Positions 8,360-18,353 of a stretch of 64,000 bases of DNA are shown here, piece by piece (within the stretch, counting starts at the first letter, position 1; every line of letters starts with the position of its first letter). The notes beneath the pieces are model-generated. The model was given only the letters and a program-made list of their open reading frames with translations. It searched no databases and had not been told where the DNA came from. This DNA is from Aromatoleum buckelii (lineage in GTDB: Bacteria; Pseudomonadota; Gammaproteobacteria; Burkholderiales; Rhodocyclaceae). The stretch is from NCBI RefSeq assembly GCF_012910785.2, contig NZ_WTVH02000010.1:744001-808000 (forward strand), given 5' to 3'. The translations under genes and the position numbers were made by a program.

Positions 8360-8854
8360 CTAGCCGGCCGCCGGCACGAATTTCAGCGCGGCGCCGTTGT
8401 TGCACCAGCGCTTGCCGCTCGGCGGCGGGCCGTCGTCGAACACATGGCCCTGGTGCCCCCCGCAGCGCGCGCAGTGATATTCCGTGCGCGGCAGGATCAT
8501 CCTGAAGTCGAGCTTCGTTTCGACGTGCTCCGGAATCGTCGTGAAGAAACTCGGCCATCCGGTGCCGCTGTCGTACTTCATGTCTGACGTGAAGAGCGGA
8601 AGCTCGCAGCCGGCGCATACGTATTCGCCGTTGCGCTTCTCGTCGTTCAGCGGACTGCTGCCAGCCGGCTCGGTCCCGTCGCGCCGCAGTACGCGGAACT
8701 GCTCGGGCGTGAGCAGCTTTCGCCACTCCTCGTCGCTGCGGTGAATCTTCCCGATTTTCGGCGGCGGGGTTGCGGTGCTCTGCTCGACCGAGCGAACGAG
8801 CGGTGCCGCTGCGCTACCGAAAAGGGCCGCAAGAAAGAGTCGTCTCTTCATCAC
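8360..8854 (-). CDS. msrB: Peptide-methionine (R)-S-oxide reductase, exported
   Basis: A 164-residue MsrB that reduces methionine-R-sulfoxide in proteins. The N-terminus (MMKRRLFLAALFGSAAAPLV) is a signal peptide or anchor, so it acts outside the cytoplasm. Two zinc-type CXXC pairs are visible (CAGC and CARC), with GTGWPSF and the catalytic cysteine in RWCNNGAALKF; the more common form of that motif is R-Y-C-x-N-S. The gene overlaps the end of msrA by four bases (ATGA), so both are made from one transcript. The neighbouring nir genes make protection against reactive nitrogen or oxygen species a sensible role. Confidence 0.93.
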   Translation of the reverse strand: MMKRRLFLAALFGSAAAPLVRSVEQSTATPPPKIGKIHRSDEEWRKLLTPEQFRVLRRDGTEPAGSSPLNDEKRNGEYVCAGCELPLFTSDMKYDSGTGWPSFFTTIPEHVETKLDFRMILPRTEYHCARCGGHQGHVFDDGPPPSGKRWCNNGAALKFVPAAG

Positions 8855-9504
8855 TTCTTCTCTCCGTCATTCACGCCCCACAGGGCTTCGAGCCGCTCGT
8901 CGCGCCCGCAGCGGTGCCGATAGAACTTGTAGCGCAGCGGATTTTTCAGGTAATAGTCCTGGTGATATTCCTCGGCCGGATAGAATTTCGTCGCCGGCAC
9001 GATTTCAGTGATGACTGGCTGGGCAAACGGTTTGTTCGCGACGAGCGCGGCGCGCGAGCGTTCGGCCGCGGCTCGCTGCCCATCATTTTGATAGAAGATC
9101 TGTGCGCGGTACTGGCTGCCCCGATCGCAGAACTGTCCCCCGGGATCGGTGGGATCGATATTGCGCCAGAACACGTCGAGCAGCTGTTCATAGCTGATTT
9201 TCTCCGGGTCGTACTCGATCCGCACTGCTTCGGCGTGCCCGGTGCGTCCTGACGAGACCGCCTCGTAGCCGGGATTCGGCACGTGTCCCCCAGTGTAGCC
9301 GGAGGTTGTCGACACGACGCCGTCGAGCCCGTCGAACGGCGGCTCCATGCACCAGAAGCAGCCACCGGCGAAAATCGCCGTCGCGGGCGATGGGGACGGA
9401 GCCGCCTGTCCCGTGCCCGCCCCGGCCACCATCAGCGCAAGCCCCAGCACGCCGGCCCACCTGCCGGACAGCCGTGAAACAAAACCGCCCTCATGCCTCG
9501 TCAT
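8851..9504 (-). CDS. msrA: Peptide-methionine (S)-S-oxide reductase, exported
   Basis: A 217-residue MsrA acting on methionine-S-sulfoxide. A signal-like segment (VLGLALMVAGAGTGQAA) leads to the catalytic motif GCFWC (residues 48-52); SGYTGGHVPNPGYEAVSSG and YHQDYY are family signatures. Together with the overlapping msrB it forms a periplasmic two-enzyme repair pair, an arrangement more often seen as a single MsrAB fusion or as MsrPQ. The start chosen at 9504 gives the full signal sequence. The tRNA-Val promoter lies 170 bases upstream on the other strand. Confidence 0.93.
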   Translation of the reverse strand: MTRHEGGFVSRLSGRWAGVLGLALMVAGAGTGQAAPSPSPATAIFAGGCFWCMEPPFDGLDGVVSTTSGYTGGHVPNPGYEAVSSGRTGHAEAVRIEYDPEKISYEQLLDVFWRNIDPTDPGGQFCDRGSQYRAQIFYQNDGQRAAAERSRAALVANKPFAQPVITEIVPATKFYPAEEYHQDYYLKNPLRYKFYRHRCGRDERLEALWGVNDGEKK

Positions 9505-9677
9505 CGAGAAACCTCCTGTTCCACTGCAATTGGACCGTAAAGTCCGCGTTTCATTTCCGTCGATACGACTTCTCGTTCCCGCTCCCGCCCGTGCCGCCTG
9601 ATTCGCCTACGTCCGGGCGAGGGGTTGAAGGAAATCCCCGAGAGAAGCTCGTTCCGGAAAAATTTCTGCGCGGACTA

Positions 9678-9706
9678 TTGCGCTGCATAGCGGGCATACC
9701 TATAAT
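9678..9706 (+). promoter_or_regulatory. Promoter of the tRNA-Val gene
   Basis: TTGCGC (9678-9683) and a perfect TATAAT (9701-9706) are parted by 17 bases, and the tRNA starts 15 bases after the -10 element. This is a textbook sigma-70 stable-RNA promoter. Confidence 0.8.
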
Positions 9707-9720
9707 GCGCAGCTCTTAGC

Positions 9721-9797
9721 AGGCGCGTAGCTCAGCTGGTTAGAGCACCACCTTGACATGGTGGGGGTCGTTGGTTCGAGTCCAATCGCGCCTACCA
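9721..9797 (+). tRNA. tRNA-Val (anticodon GAC)
   Basis: A 77-base cloverleaf with CCA encoded. The acceptor arms AGGCGCG and CGCGCCT pair fully, the D arm contains TAGCTCAGCTGGTTAGAGC, the anticodon loop TTGACAT gives GAC, and the T arm has GGTTCGAGTCC. It closely resembles the E. coli tRNA-Val(GAC). Confidence 0.97.
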
Positions 9798-9877
9798 ACA
9801 TATGGAGCTGGACAGTGATGTTCCGAACTACTACCGAAGCCGGAAACTGAAAATCGGGCTCCGCTGTAGTGCTCCAG

Positions 9878-9908
9878 AAAAAAGTGCGGTTCGCCCGCAC
9901 TTTTTTTT
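9878..9908 (+). terminator. Rho-independent terminator after tRNA-Val
   Basis: Stem GTGCGG / CCGCAC with a TTCGC loop, preceded by an A-run and followed by eight T. It lies 80 bases after the tRNA and 42 bases before thrS, so it separates the two units. Confidence 0.9.
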
Positions 9909-9950
9909 CGTCCACAATTCGTCGAAACATTTGTCCGAGGCCTCGAGATC

Positions 9951-11867
9951 ATGCCGAATATCACGCTTCCCGACGGTTCCGTACGCAGCTTCGATCATCC
10001 CGTCACGGTATCCGACGTGGCCTCATCGATCGGTGCAGGCCTCGCGAAAGCGGCCCTCGCCGGCAAAGTCGATGGACGGCTCGTCGACCTCTCGTATCGC
10101 ATCGAGACCGACACCCCGCTCGCGATCGTTACCGAAAAAGGTGACGAAGGGCTGGACGTGATCCGTCATTCGACCGCGCACCTGCTTGCGCATGCGGTCA
10201 AGGAACTGTTTCCCGAAGCGCAGGTGACAATTGGCCCCGTGATCGAGAACGGCTTCTATTACGATTTCGCCTACAAGCGTCCGTTCACGCCGGAGGATCT
10301 CGAGAAGATCGAAAAGCGCATGGCCGAGCTTGCGCGGCGCGAGATTCCGGTCTCGCGCGAGGTCTGGCCGCGCGACAAGGCGGTTGAGTTCTTCAAGTCG
10401 CAGGGTGAGCACTACAAGGCCGAAATCATCGCCTCGATCCCGCAAGCCGAGGACGTGTCGCTGTATCGCCAGGGAGATTTCATCGATCTGTGTCGCGGGC
10501 CGCACGTGCCCTCGACCGGCAAGCTCAAGGTCTTCAAGCTGACGAAAGTCGCCGGCGCCTATTGGCGGGGTGACTCGAAGAACGAGATGCTGCAGCGCAT
10601 CTACGGCACCGCGTGGGCGAAGAAGGAGGACCTGGAAAGCTACCTGCACATGCTCGAAGAGGCCGAAAAGCGCGATCACCGCAAGCTCGGCCGGCTGCTC
10701 GACCTCTTCCACATCCAAGAAGAGGCGCCGGGCATGGTGTTCTGGCACGCGAAGGGCTGGACCCTGTGGCAGCAGGTGGAGCAGTACATGCGCCGCACGA
10801 TTCTCGACAATGGCTACCAGGAAGTCAAAACGCCGCAGATTGTCGACCGCTCGCTGTGGGAAAAGTCCGGCCACTGGGACATGTACTCGGAACTCATGTT
10901 CACGACGCAGTCCGAGAAGCGCGACTACGCGGTCAAGCCGATGAACTGCCCGTGCCACATCCAGATCTTCAACCAGGGGCTGAAAAGCTACCGCGACCTG
11001 CCGCTGCGCATGGCCGAGTTCGGCTCCTGCCACCGCAACGAGCCTTCGGGCGCGCTGCACGGCATCATGCGCGTTCGCAATTTCGTCCAAGACGACGCGC
11101 ACATCTTCTGCGCAGACGATCAGGTGCAGGCCGAATCGGCGGCCTTCATCGCGCTGCTGCAGAAAGTCTATGCCGACTTCGGCTTTACCGAGATCCTGAT
11201 CAAGCTGTCGACGCGTCCCGACAAGCGCGTCGGCACCGACGACCAGTGGGACGCAGCGGAAGCTGCGCTCGCCGCTGCGCTCGATGCCCAGGGGCTGGCG
11301 TACGACCTGCAGCCGGGCGAGGGCGCCTTCTACGGGCCGAAGATCGAGTTCTCGCTGAAAGACTGCCTCAACCGCGTATGGCAGTGCGGCACCCTGCAAC
11401 TCGACTTCAACCTTCCGGTGCGGCTGGGAGCCGAGTACGTCGCCGAGGACAACGCCAAGCACTATCCGGTAATGCTGCATCGCGCGATCCTCGGCTCGCT
11501 CGAGCGTTTCATCGGCATCCTGATCGAGCACTACGCCGGTGCCCTGCCGTTATGGCTGGCCCCGGTCCACGCGGTCGTGCTGAACATTTCCGAAGGGCAG
11601 GCGGACTACGCAACCGAAGTCGCCAGGCGGCTGAAGCAGGCGGGTTTCCGGATCGAGGCGGATTTGCGTAACGAAAAGATTAACTATAAAATCCGCGAAC
11701 ATAGCGTGCACAAGCTGCCTTACCAGATCGTCATCGGCGAAAAGGAAAAGGCAGCAGGGGTCGTCGCAGTGCGCGTGCGGGGAGGTCAGGATCTTGGCCA
11801 GATGCCCCTCGATACATTGATCGAGCGTTGGCAGCGCGAAATTGAGGCGCGGTCGGGCTCGATCTGA
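9951..11867 (+). CDS. thrS: Threonyl-tRNA synthetase
   Basis: A 638-residue class II synthetase charging tRNA-Thr. The N-terminal TGS domain ([20 protein letters not shown]) and editing domain ([16 protein letters not shown]; the zinc-type HxxxH) come first. The catalytic core has motif 2 around [20 protein letters not shown] and zinc ligands including the Cys of MNCPCHI; the anticodon-binding domain is at the C-terminus ([13 protein letters not shown]). It heads the conserved order thrS-infC-rpmI-rplT-pheST. A hairpin operator of the E. coli type was not evident in the short leader. Confidence 0.98.
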   Translation: MPNITLPDGSVRSFDHPVTVSDVASSIGAGLAKAALAGKVDGRLVDLSYRIETDTPLAIVTEKGDEGLDVIRHSTAHLLAHAVKELFPEAQVTIGPVIENGFYYDFAYKRPFTPEDLEKIEKRMAELARREIPVSREVWPRDKAVEFFKSQGEHYKAEIIASIPQAEDVSLYRQGDFIDLCRGPHVPSTGKLKVFKLTKVAGAYWRGDSKNEMLQRIYGTAWAKKEDLESYLHMLEEAEKRDHRKLGRLLDLFHIQEEAPGMVFWHAKGWTLWQQVEQYMRRTILDNGYQEVKTPQIVDRSLWEKSGHWDMYSELMFTTQSEKRDYAVKPMNCPCHIQIFNQGLKSYRDLPLRMAEFGSCHRNEPSGALHGIMRVRNFVQDDAHIFCADDQVQAESAAFIALLQKVYADFGFTEILIKLSTRPDKRVGTDDQWDAAEAALAAALDAQGLAYDLQPGEGAFYGPKIEFSLKDCLNRVWQCGTLQLDFNLPVRLGAEYVAEDNAKHYPVMLHRAILGSLERFIGILIEHYAGALPLWLAPVHAVVLNISEGQADYATEVARRLKQAGFRIEADLRNEKINYKIREHSVHKLPYQIVIGEKEKAAGVVAVRVRGGQDLGQMPLDTLIERWQREIEARSGSI

Positions 11868-11895
11868 TTTTTTGGCATTCGTGGAGAACTGAACC

Positions 11896-12417
11896 ATCGC
11901 TCAAGAAAAAAAGCAGCGCGTCAATGAAGAGATCAGCGCGCCCGAAGTCCGTCTGGTCGGCGAGGACGGCGAGCCCCTCGGCATTGTTTCGCTGAATGCA
12001 GCCCTGAACGCGGCCGAAGAGGCTGGTCTGGATCTGGTCGAAATTGCGCCGATGGCGCAGCCCCCGGTGTGCCGGGTGATGGATTTCGGCAAGTTCAAGT
12101 ACCAGGAGCAGAAAAAGGCCCACGAAGCCCGGCTCAAGCAAAAGCAGGTGCAGATCAAGGAAGTCAAGCTACGTCCGGCAACGGATGAGAACGACTACCA
12201 GATCAAGCTGCGGAACTTGAAGCGTTTTCTCGAAGAAGGCGACAAGTGCAAAGTTACCTTGCGCTTTCGCGGACGCGAGATGGCCCACCAGGAATTCGGG
12301 CTGCGGCAACTTGAGCGTGTGAAGGCGGATCTTGAAGAGATCGGTCAGGTCGAGCAGATGCCCAAGATGGAAGGGCGTCAGATGATCATGGTCATCTCGC
12401 CGAAGAAGAACCGCTGA
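11896..12417 (+). CDS. infC: Translation initiation factor IF-3, AUC start
   Basis: A 173-residue IF-3 that binds the 30S subunit and checks start codon choice. The only fitting start is ATC at 11896, with GGAG at 11884-11887 and the expected N-terminus (M)[12 protein letters not shown]; the first in-frame ATG (12052) would cut off the N-terminal domain. Rare AUU/AUC starts in infC are established as the basis of IF-3 autorepression. The C-terminal domain includes [13 protein letters not shown]. Automatic gene finders would likely miss the true start. Confidence 0.95.
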   Translation: MAQEKKQRVNEEISAPEVRLVGEDGEPLGIVSLNAALNAAEEAGLDLVEIAPMAQPPVCRVMDFGKFKYQEQKKAHEARLKQKQVQIKEVKLRPATDENDYQIKLRNLKRFLEEGDKCKVTLRFRGREMAHQEFGLRQLERVKADLEEIGQVEQMPKMEGRQMIMVISPKKNR

Positions 12418-12558
12418 TCCGCGATACGGAATTTGCCCTCCGCTCTCCGGCGGGAGGCAACTACCGGCAGCAAGCCTGCCGGAAAACAAGTGGTGTCAGG
12501 TTGAAAACGCGCCGCACGGCGACGCTACCTGACGGCATTCATAAACCTGGAGTTAGCA
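12418..12558 (+). promoter_or_regulatory. rpmI leader with two hairpins (possible L20 control region)
   Basis: Between infC and rpmI lie an imperfect GC-rich hairpin at about 12432-12461 and a perfect one at 12464-12482 (CCGGCAG-caagc-CTGCCGG), without a U-tract. In E. coli, L20 represses rpmI-rplT by binding an RNA fold in this same place. That this leader works the same way is inference. Confidence 0.4.
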
Positions 12559-12756
12559 ATGCCCAAGATGAAGACCAAGAGCGGAGCCGCGAAGCGGTTC
12601 AAGGTTCGCGCTAGTGGCGGGATCAAGCGGTCCCAGGCGTTCAAGCGCCACATCCTTACCAAGAAAACCACCAAGAGCAAGCGCCAGCTGCGCGGCATGA
12701 CGGGAGTTCACGCTGCCGACGAAAAGCTGATCCGCGCAATGCTGCCTTACGCTTGA
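12559..12756 (+). CDS. rpmI: 50S ribosomal protein L35
   Basis: A 65-residue, very basic protein with the L35 signature [20 protein letters not shown] and a [18 protein letters not shown] stretch. It is part of the large ribosomal subunit. The start follows GGAG; rplT comes 12 bases after the stop, so the two are cotranscribed and probably under L20 feedback. Confidence 0.97.
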   Translation: MPKMKTKSGAAKRFKVRASGGIKRSQAFKRHILTKKTTKSKRQLRGMTGVHAADEKLIRAMLPYA

Positions 12757-12768
12757 TAGGAGACCGCC

Positions 12769-13128
12769 ATGTCCAGAGTTAAACGCGGGGTAACGGCGCG
12801 CGCGCGCCACAAGAAGGTTCTCGATCAGGCCAAGGGTTACCGCGGTCGCCGCAAGAACGTCTACCGTATCGCCAAGCAGGCGGTGATGAAGGCCGGGCAA
12901 TACGCCTACCGTGACCGCCGCCAGCGCAAGCGCCAGTTCCGTGCGCTGTGGATTGCGCGTATCAACGCCGCCGCGCGTGAAGTCGGGCTGACATACAGCA
13001 CCTTCATGAACGGCCTGAAAAAGGCGGCGATCGAAGTCGATCGCAAGGTTCTGGCCGATCTGGCGGTGTTCGACAAACCCGCCTTTGCGGCGCTTGCCGA
13101 CCAAGCCCGGGCCAAACTCGCTGCGTAA
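12769..13128 (+). CDS. rplT: 50S ribosomal protein L20
   Basis: A 119-residue basic protein with the L20 hallmarks ([18 protein letters not shown] and [13 protein letters not shown] at the extended N-terminus). It is needed early in 50S assembly and is the known repressor of its own operon in E. coli. RBS AGGAGACC precedes the start. A strong terminator follows the stop. Confidence 0.97.
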   Translation: MSRVKRGVTARARHKKVLDQAKGYRGRRKNVYRIAKQAVMKAGQYAYRDRRQRKRQFRALWIARINAAAREVGLTYSTFMNGLKKAAIEVDRKVLADLAVFDKPAFAALADQARAKLAA

Positions 13129-13142
13129 GAACATGCGGCATG

Positions 13143-13172
13143 AAAAAAGGAGGCTTGGCCTCCTTTTTTTTT
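13143..13172 (+). terminator. Rho-independent terminator or attenuator between rplT and pheS
   Basis: Stem GGAGGC/GCCTCC with a three-base loop, flanked by A6 and T8. It lies 24 bases before the pheS start, so either pheST has no promoter of its own and depends on read-through, or the promoter is inside rplT. Placement is like the attenuator before pheST in enterobacteria. Confidence 0.9.
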
Positions 13173-13177
13173 CCTGA

Positions 13178-14227
<1,050 letters not shown>

Positions 14228-14234
14228 TCGAATC

Positions 14235-16613
14235 ATGCAATTTTCGGAACACTGGTTGCGGAGCCTCGTCAATCCTCCGCTCGACAGCGAGTCCCTCGGC
14301 CACCTGCTGACGATGGCGGGTCTCGAAGTCGAGGAGGCCGTGCCGGCCGCAGCGGCATTTTCGGGCGTCGTCGTCGGTCGCATCATCGCGGCCGAGAAGC
14401 ATCCGAACGCCGACAAGCTGAAGCTGTGCAAGGTTGACGTGGGGCAGGACGAGTTGCTGCAGATCGTCTGCGGGGCGCCGAATGCGGCAGCGGGCTTGCG
14501 CGTTCCGTGCGCGATGGTGGGGGCAAAACTGCCTGGTTTCGACATCAAGGCGGCAAAGCTGCGCGGCGTCGAGTCCTTCGGCATGCTCTGTTCGGCGCGA
14601 GAACTTGGATTGTCGGACGATCACGGGGGCTTGCTCGAGTTGCCGGGCAATGCTCCGATCGGGCAGGACATCCGGAATTTCCTCACGCTCGACGACACGC
14701 TCTTCACGATCAAGCTCACTCCGAACCGCTCGGACTGTCTCAGCCTCGCCGGGGTCGCGCGTGAAGTCGCGGCCTTGACCGGCCAGCCGCTCGCACTGCC
14801 GCAGATCGAGGCGGTGGTGCCGGCCGTCGATGATCGCCGCGCCGTCGTCCTCGACGCACCCGACGGTTGCCCGCGTTATTGCAGCCGCATCGTTCGCGGC
14901 GTCGATGCGAAGGCGCCGACGCCCGACTGGATGAAGCAACGCCTGCAGCGCAGCGGCGTGCGCTCGATCAGCGCGCTCGTCGACGTGACCAACTACGTGA
15001 TGCTTGAACTGGGACAGCCGCTGCACGCGTTCGACAATGCGAAGCTCGTCGGCGCGATCCATGTCCGCTATCCGAACACAGGCGAAAAAGTGCGCCTGCT
15101 CAACGAGCAGACCGTCGTTCCCGCGGCCGATACGCTGCTGATCGCCGACGAGGCGCGTGCGCTGGCCCTTGCCGGGATCATGGGCGGTGAAGACAGCGGC
15201 ATCACGCTCGACACCGTCGATGTGTTCCTCGAGAGCGCATTCTTCGCCCCGGCAGCCATCGCCGGGCGCGCACGCAGCTACGGCTTCGTCTCGGACGCGT
15301 CACATCGTTTCGAGCGCGGTGTCGATTTCGAACTCGCGGGACGGGCGATCGAGCGCGCAACCCGGCTCGTTCTCGACATCTGCGGCGGGGCCGCGGGGCC
15401 GGTCGATGAAGCGGTCGCCAAGGACCACCTGCCAGCGCGCCCGGCAGTCCGGTTGCGTCCTGCGCGCGCCCGCCGCCTGCTTGGTATCGATCTCGGCGAC
15501 GACGCGATCGTGAGGCTGCTCGAAGGCGTGCATCTGTCGGTCGAACGCGAGGGCGACGCGCTGCTCGTCACGCCGCCGTCGTTCCGCTTCGACATCGAGA
15601 TCGAGGAAGACCTGATCGAGGAGATGGCGCGCCTGCACGGCTACGACGCCATTCCGGCCTGCGCGCCGCAAGGTTCCCTGATGATGCTCGACCGTTCCGA
15701 GTCGAGCCGTTCCGTGTGGGACGTCCGCCATCTGCTGGCGGCGCGCGATTTCCAGGAGGTCGTCAACTACGCGTTCGTCGAGGAAGCCTGGGAGCGGGAT
15801 TTCTGTGCGAACGCCGAACCGATCCGCCTGGCGAATCCGATCGCGAGCCAGATGAGCGTGATGCGCTCCCGCCTGATCCCGGGCCTTGCGGCGAACCTGG
15901 TTGCGAATCGCAAGCGCCAGCAGGCCAGGGTGCGCGTGTTCGAGATCGGCCGCTGCTTCGAACGCAAGGCGGACGGTGAGCCGGTTGCCGGTTTTCATCA
16001 ACCGCTGCGCGTCGCAGGGCTCGCAGCGGGTCTTGCGTTGCCCGAACAGTGGGGCGCTGCGAGCCGCCAGGTCGATTTCTATGACGTGAAGAGCGACGTG
16101 GAAGCGCTTTTCGCGCCGCGTGCGCTCGAATTCGAACGCCTGTCCGATCCCGCGCTGCATCCCGGGCGCGCCGCCAGCATCCTGCTCGACGGCCGGCGTA
16201 TCGGACTCCTCGGCGAGATCCACCCGGTATGGGTGCAGCGCTATGAAATGGGAACGGCGCCCGTCGTGTTCGAGATTGAACTAGACGCCGCGCTCCTGGC
16301 TGATCTTCCCGCGTATCGCGAGATTTCCCGGCAACCCGCAGTGACGCGCGACGTCGCCTTGGTCGTCGAGCAGGCATTGACGGCGGCGCGGGTGATCGAG
16401 GTCATGCGCGAGGCGGCGGCGGAGATTGTGATGGGGATAGAGCTGTTCGATGTCTACCATGGCAAAGGCATCGATGCCGGGAAAAAGAGCCTTGCGTTCA
16501 GGGTGTTGATGCAAGATACTCAGCGCACGCTCGAAGATGCCGAAGTGGATGCCGCGGTCGACGCGATCGTCCGCCATGCGGAAACCTCCTTGGGGGCGCG
16601 GCTGCGTGGATAG
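14235..16613 (+). CDS. pheT: Phenylalanyl-tRNA synthetase beta subunit
   Basis: A 792-residue subunit with tRNA-binding EMAP-like domain (about 40-150), B3/B4 editing domain (about 210-380), B5 domain (about 400-470), a core resembling the alpha subunit, and a C-terminal ferredoxin-fold anticodon domain (about 700-790). It binds tRNA-Phe and removes mischarged tyrosine. The stop lies five bases before ihfA, the classic pheST-ihfA order. Confidence 0.98.
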   Translation: MQFSEHWLRSLVNPPLDSESLGHLLTMAGLEVEEAVPAAAAFSGVVVGRIIAAEKHPNADKLKLCKVDVGQDELLQIVCGAPNAAAGLRVPCAMVGAKLPGFDIKAAKLRGVESFGMLCSARELGLSDDHGGLLELPGNAPIGQDIRNFLTLDDTLFTIKLTPNRSDCLSLAGVAREVAALTGQPLALPQIEAVVPAVDDRRAVVLDAPDGCPRYCSRIVRGVDAKAPTPDWMKQRLQRSGVRSISALVDVTNYVMLELGQPLHAFDNAKLVGAIHVRYPNTGEKVRLLNEQTVVPAADTLLIADEARALALAGIMGGEDSGITLDTVDVFLESAFFAPAAIAGRARSYGFVSDASHRFERGVDFELAGRAIERATRLVLDICGGAAGPVDEAVAKDHLPARPAVRLRPARARRLLGIDLGDDAIVRLLEGVHLSVEREGDALLVTPPSFRFDIEIEEDLIEEMARLHGYDAIPACAPQGSLMMLDRSESSRSVWDVRHLLAARDFQEVVNYAFVEEAWERDFCANAEPIRLANPIASQMSVMRSRLIPGLAANLVANRKRQQARVRVFEIGRCFERKADGEPVAGFHQPLRVAGLAAGLALPEQWGAASRQVDFYDVKSDVEALFAPRALEFERLSDPALHPGRAASILLDGRRIGLLGEIHPVWVQRYEMGTAPVVFEIELDAALLADLPAYREISRQPAVTRDVALVVEQALTAARVIEVMREAAAEIVMGIELFDVYHGKGIDAGKKSLAFRVLMQDTQRTLEDAEVDAAVDAIVRHAETSLGARLRG

Positions 16614-16617
16614 TGCA

Positions 16618-16929
16618 ATGAACGTCACCCTGACCAAAGCGGAACTGGCTGACCTGCTTTTCGAGCGGGTCGGCCTCAACAAGCGCGAAGCCAAGGACAT
16701 GGTGGAAGGCTTTTTCGAGGAAATCCGCCAGGCGCTGGAGCGCGGGGAGTGCGTGAAACTCTCGGGCTTCGGCAACTTCCAGCTCCGCGACAAGCCGCAG
16801 CGGCCGGGTCGCAATCCGAAGACCGGCGAGGAAATCCCGATCACTGCGCGCCGGGTCGTGACCTTTCACGCCAGTCAGAAACTCAAGGCCGCCGTGGAGC
16901 AACTGAGCGATGCAAGCAAGCAGCCATAA
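16618..16929 (+). CDS. ihfA: Integration host factor alpha subunit
   Basis: A 103-residue HU/IHF-fold protein that, with IhfB, bends DNA at specific sites. [20 protein letters not shown] is the standard N-terminus and [12 protein letters not shown] holds the intercalating proline arm. The start at 16618 is five bases after pheT; longer in-frame starts lie inside pheT and do not match the family. The C-terminus overlaps the regulator gene that follows by 20 bases. Confidence 0.97.
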   Translation: MNVTLTKAELADLLFERVGLNKREAKDMVEGFFEEIRQALERGECVKLSGFGNFQLRDKPQRPGRNPKTGEEIPITARRVVTFHASQKLKAAVEQLSDASKQP

Positions 16930-17293
16930 TGAGACTCCGACAACCCAGCTGCCTCCGATTCCGGCCAAGCGGTATTTCACGATCGGCGAGGTCAGCGAAC
17001 TGTGCGCCGTCAAGCCGCACGTGCTGCGGTACTGGGAACAGGAATTCACCCAGCTCAAACCGGTGAAACGGCGCGGTAACCGACGCTACTATCAACACCA
17101 TGAAGTCCTGCTCGTCCGCCGCATCCGGGAACTGCTCTACGAGGAGGGCTTCACCATTTCGGGCGCTCGCAACAAGCTCGGCGAGACGGCAATCCACCAG
17201 CATGAAGAGGCCGAGGAAGTCTCCCGTCTGCGGTCGGTGATCGCCCATGTGCGGTCCGAAATCGTCACCACGCTGGAGCACCTCAAGGCCTGA
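16910..17293 (+). CDS. MerR-family regulator of the pheT-ihfA operon
   Basis: A 127-residue MerR-type protein: winged-helix DNA-binding domain ([25 protein letters not shown], residues about 21-45) and a short C-terminal coiled coil (about 85-125). There are no metal-binding cysteines beyond one in the wing, so a metal sensor role is not supported. MerR-like genes sit after ihfA in many beta- and gammaproteobacteria; their targets are mostly unknown. It overlaps ihfA by 20 bases and ends 48 bases before the tRNA-Pro gene. Confidence 0.9.
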   Translation: MQASSHNETPTTQLPPIPAKRYFTIGEVSELCAVKPHVLRYWEQEFTQLKPVKRRGNRRYYQHHEVLLVRRIRELLYEEGFTISGARNKLGETAIHQHEEAEEVSRLRSVIAHVRSEIVTTLEHLKA

Positions 17294-17300
17294 GTCAGCA

Positions 17301-17329
17301 CTGGCAAATGTCGAGAATATCGCTATAAT
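17301..17329 (+). promoter_or_regulatory. Promoter of the tRNA-Pro gene
   Basis: CTGGCA (17301-17306; four of six matches to TTGACA), a 17-base spacer, and a perfect TATAAT (17324-17329). The tRNA begins 13 bases later. Confidence 0.75.
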
Positions 17330-17340
17330 GCTCGCTTGTG

Positions 17341-17418
<78 letters not shown>

Positions 17419-17426
17419 ATTGAATC

Positions 17427-17465
17427 AAGCAAAATGGCCAATCGAAAGATTGGCCATTTTGCTTT
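17427..17465 (+). terminator. Terminator after tRNA-Pro
   Basis: A long perfect stem of 17 bases (arm AAGCAAAATGGCCAATC) with a GAAA tetraloop; the descending arm ends in TTTTGCTTT. It is closely related in sequence to the hairpin after the tRNA-Thr gene at 51200. Confidence 0.9.
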
Positions 17466-17569
17466 ACAGCCCCGTGCCGAAGGTGCGCGCATCCACTGGA
17501 GGATTACCACCGGTCACGCCCGCACCAAATCGGGCCACGCTTGCCCGCACCCTGCCAGAGAGTCCTGCC

Positions 17570-17806
17570 CAGCAGTTCGGTACCGGTTTCGAGGGCGGCG
17601 AAGATCTGGGGGTGGGGCAGGTTGGCGCGCGTTGCGGCGCCGGGTGCCGGGTCGAGATCGAGGCGGAAGTCGGAGGCGGTGACGAGCTGAGCCTTGCCGT
17701 CGGTCATCGTGCCGATACGCAGCTTCGGGCCCTGCAGATCCATCAGCATGCGGATCGGGCGGCCGGCCTCGCGTTCGATTTTGCGGATCGTGCGAAGGCG
17801 CTCGGG
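17570..17806 (-). pseudogene. Pyruvate kinase remnant (internal fragment)
   Basis: About 79 codons read like the N-terminal barrel of a pyruvate kinase (ERLRTIRKIEREAGRP, then DLQGPKLRIG, then NLPHPQIFAALETGTELL). The usual first ~50 residues with the substrate-binding arginine are absent upstream, and after ...TELL the frame runs into unrelated sequence where LDDGK would be expected. So both ends are lost, leaving under a fifth of the gene. In glycerate operons of related bacteria a pyruvate kinase (ttuE/pykA type) follows glycerate kinase, which fits its place here. The remaining bases of 17466-17883 show nothing recognisable. Confidence 0.8.
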
Positions 17807-17882
17807 GTGGAACTCGATGGCTCGAGTGTCGCGAGGATGCGTGACTGGCGATGACGTCTCATCGGGGATTCGTTGCTGTTGT

Positions 17883-18287
17883 TCACGACTGCTCCAGCGC
17901 CGCAAGGCCGGCGCGCGCGACCTGCGCATCTTCGCCGGCTTTCACCCCCGAAACGCCGATGGCGCCGATCACGATGTCGTCGACGATGATGGGTTCGCCG
18001 CCTTCGAGTGGCATGACCGGCATCGAGAGCGCGGCAAAGCGGACGTTATTCACCATGTCCTCGAAGATGTTGCTCGGTTTGCCGCTCATCACGCACGTAC
18101 GGGCTTTTTCGGGCGCAACGCTGGCACTCAGCAACGGCGCGCCGTCCATGCGCTGCAGCCAGAGCGCATGGCCGCCTGCATCGCATACGGCGATGGTTAC
18201 GGCCCAACCTTGACGGAGCGCCTCCGCCTCGGCCGCCGCCGCAATCCGTCTGACGTCGTCCAGGGTCAAGGCCTTGATGTTCTTCAT
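17883..18287 (-). CDS. GlcG/HbpS-family protein
   Basis: A 134-residue intact protein of the GlcG/HbpS family (LTLDDVRRIAAAAEAEA at the start; GGEPIIVDDIVIGAIGVSG near the end). Members are small, soluble proteins often next to glycolate or glycerate genes; some bind heme, but the enzymatic role is unclear. It lies between the glycerate kinase pseudogene and the pyruvate kinase stub on the same strand and is the only undamaged gene of the decayed cluster. An RBS-like AGGAGAAACCC precedes the ATG. Confidence 0.8.
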   Translation of the reverse strand: MKNIKALTLDDVRRIAAAAEAEALRQGWAVTIAVCDAGGHALWLQRMDGAPLLSASVAPEKARTCVMSGKPSNIFEDMVNNVRFAALSMPVMPLEGGEPIIVDDIVIGAIGVSGVKAGEDAQVARAGLAALEQS

Positions 18288-18353
18288 CGGGTTTCTCCTA
18301 TGTCCGTTCCGTTCCGTTCTTTGATGCGATTGCGGGCAACAGGCCTGGCGCGC

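Noticed and set aside
10023..11531. Long minus-strand open frame of 502 codons opposite thrS
   Set aside because: It mirrors the codon pattern of thrS, has Leu/Val/Arg/Asp-rich low-complexity text and no recognisable domain. The same holds for long antisense frames opposite nirS, nirN, idh, glcB and the hybrid kinase.
13133..13177. A 14-codon leader-like frame before pheS ending in two Phe codons
   Set aside because: The Phe codons are formed by the T-run of the terminator, after the hairpin rather than before it, and there is no good ribosome site. It does not fit phenylalanine attenuation of the pheM type.
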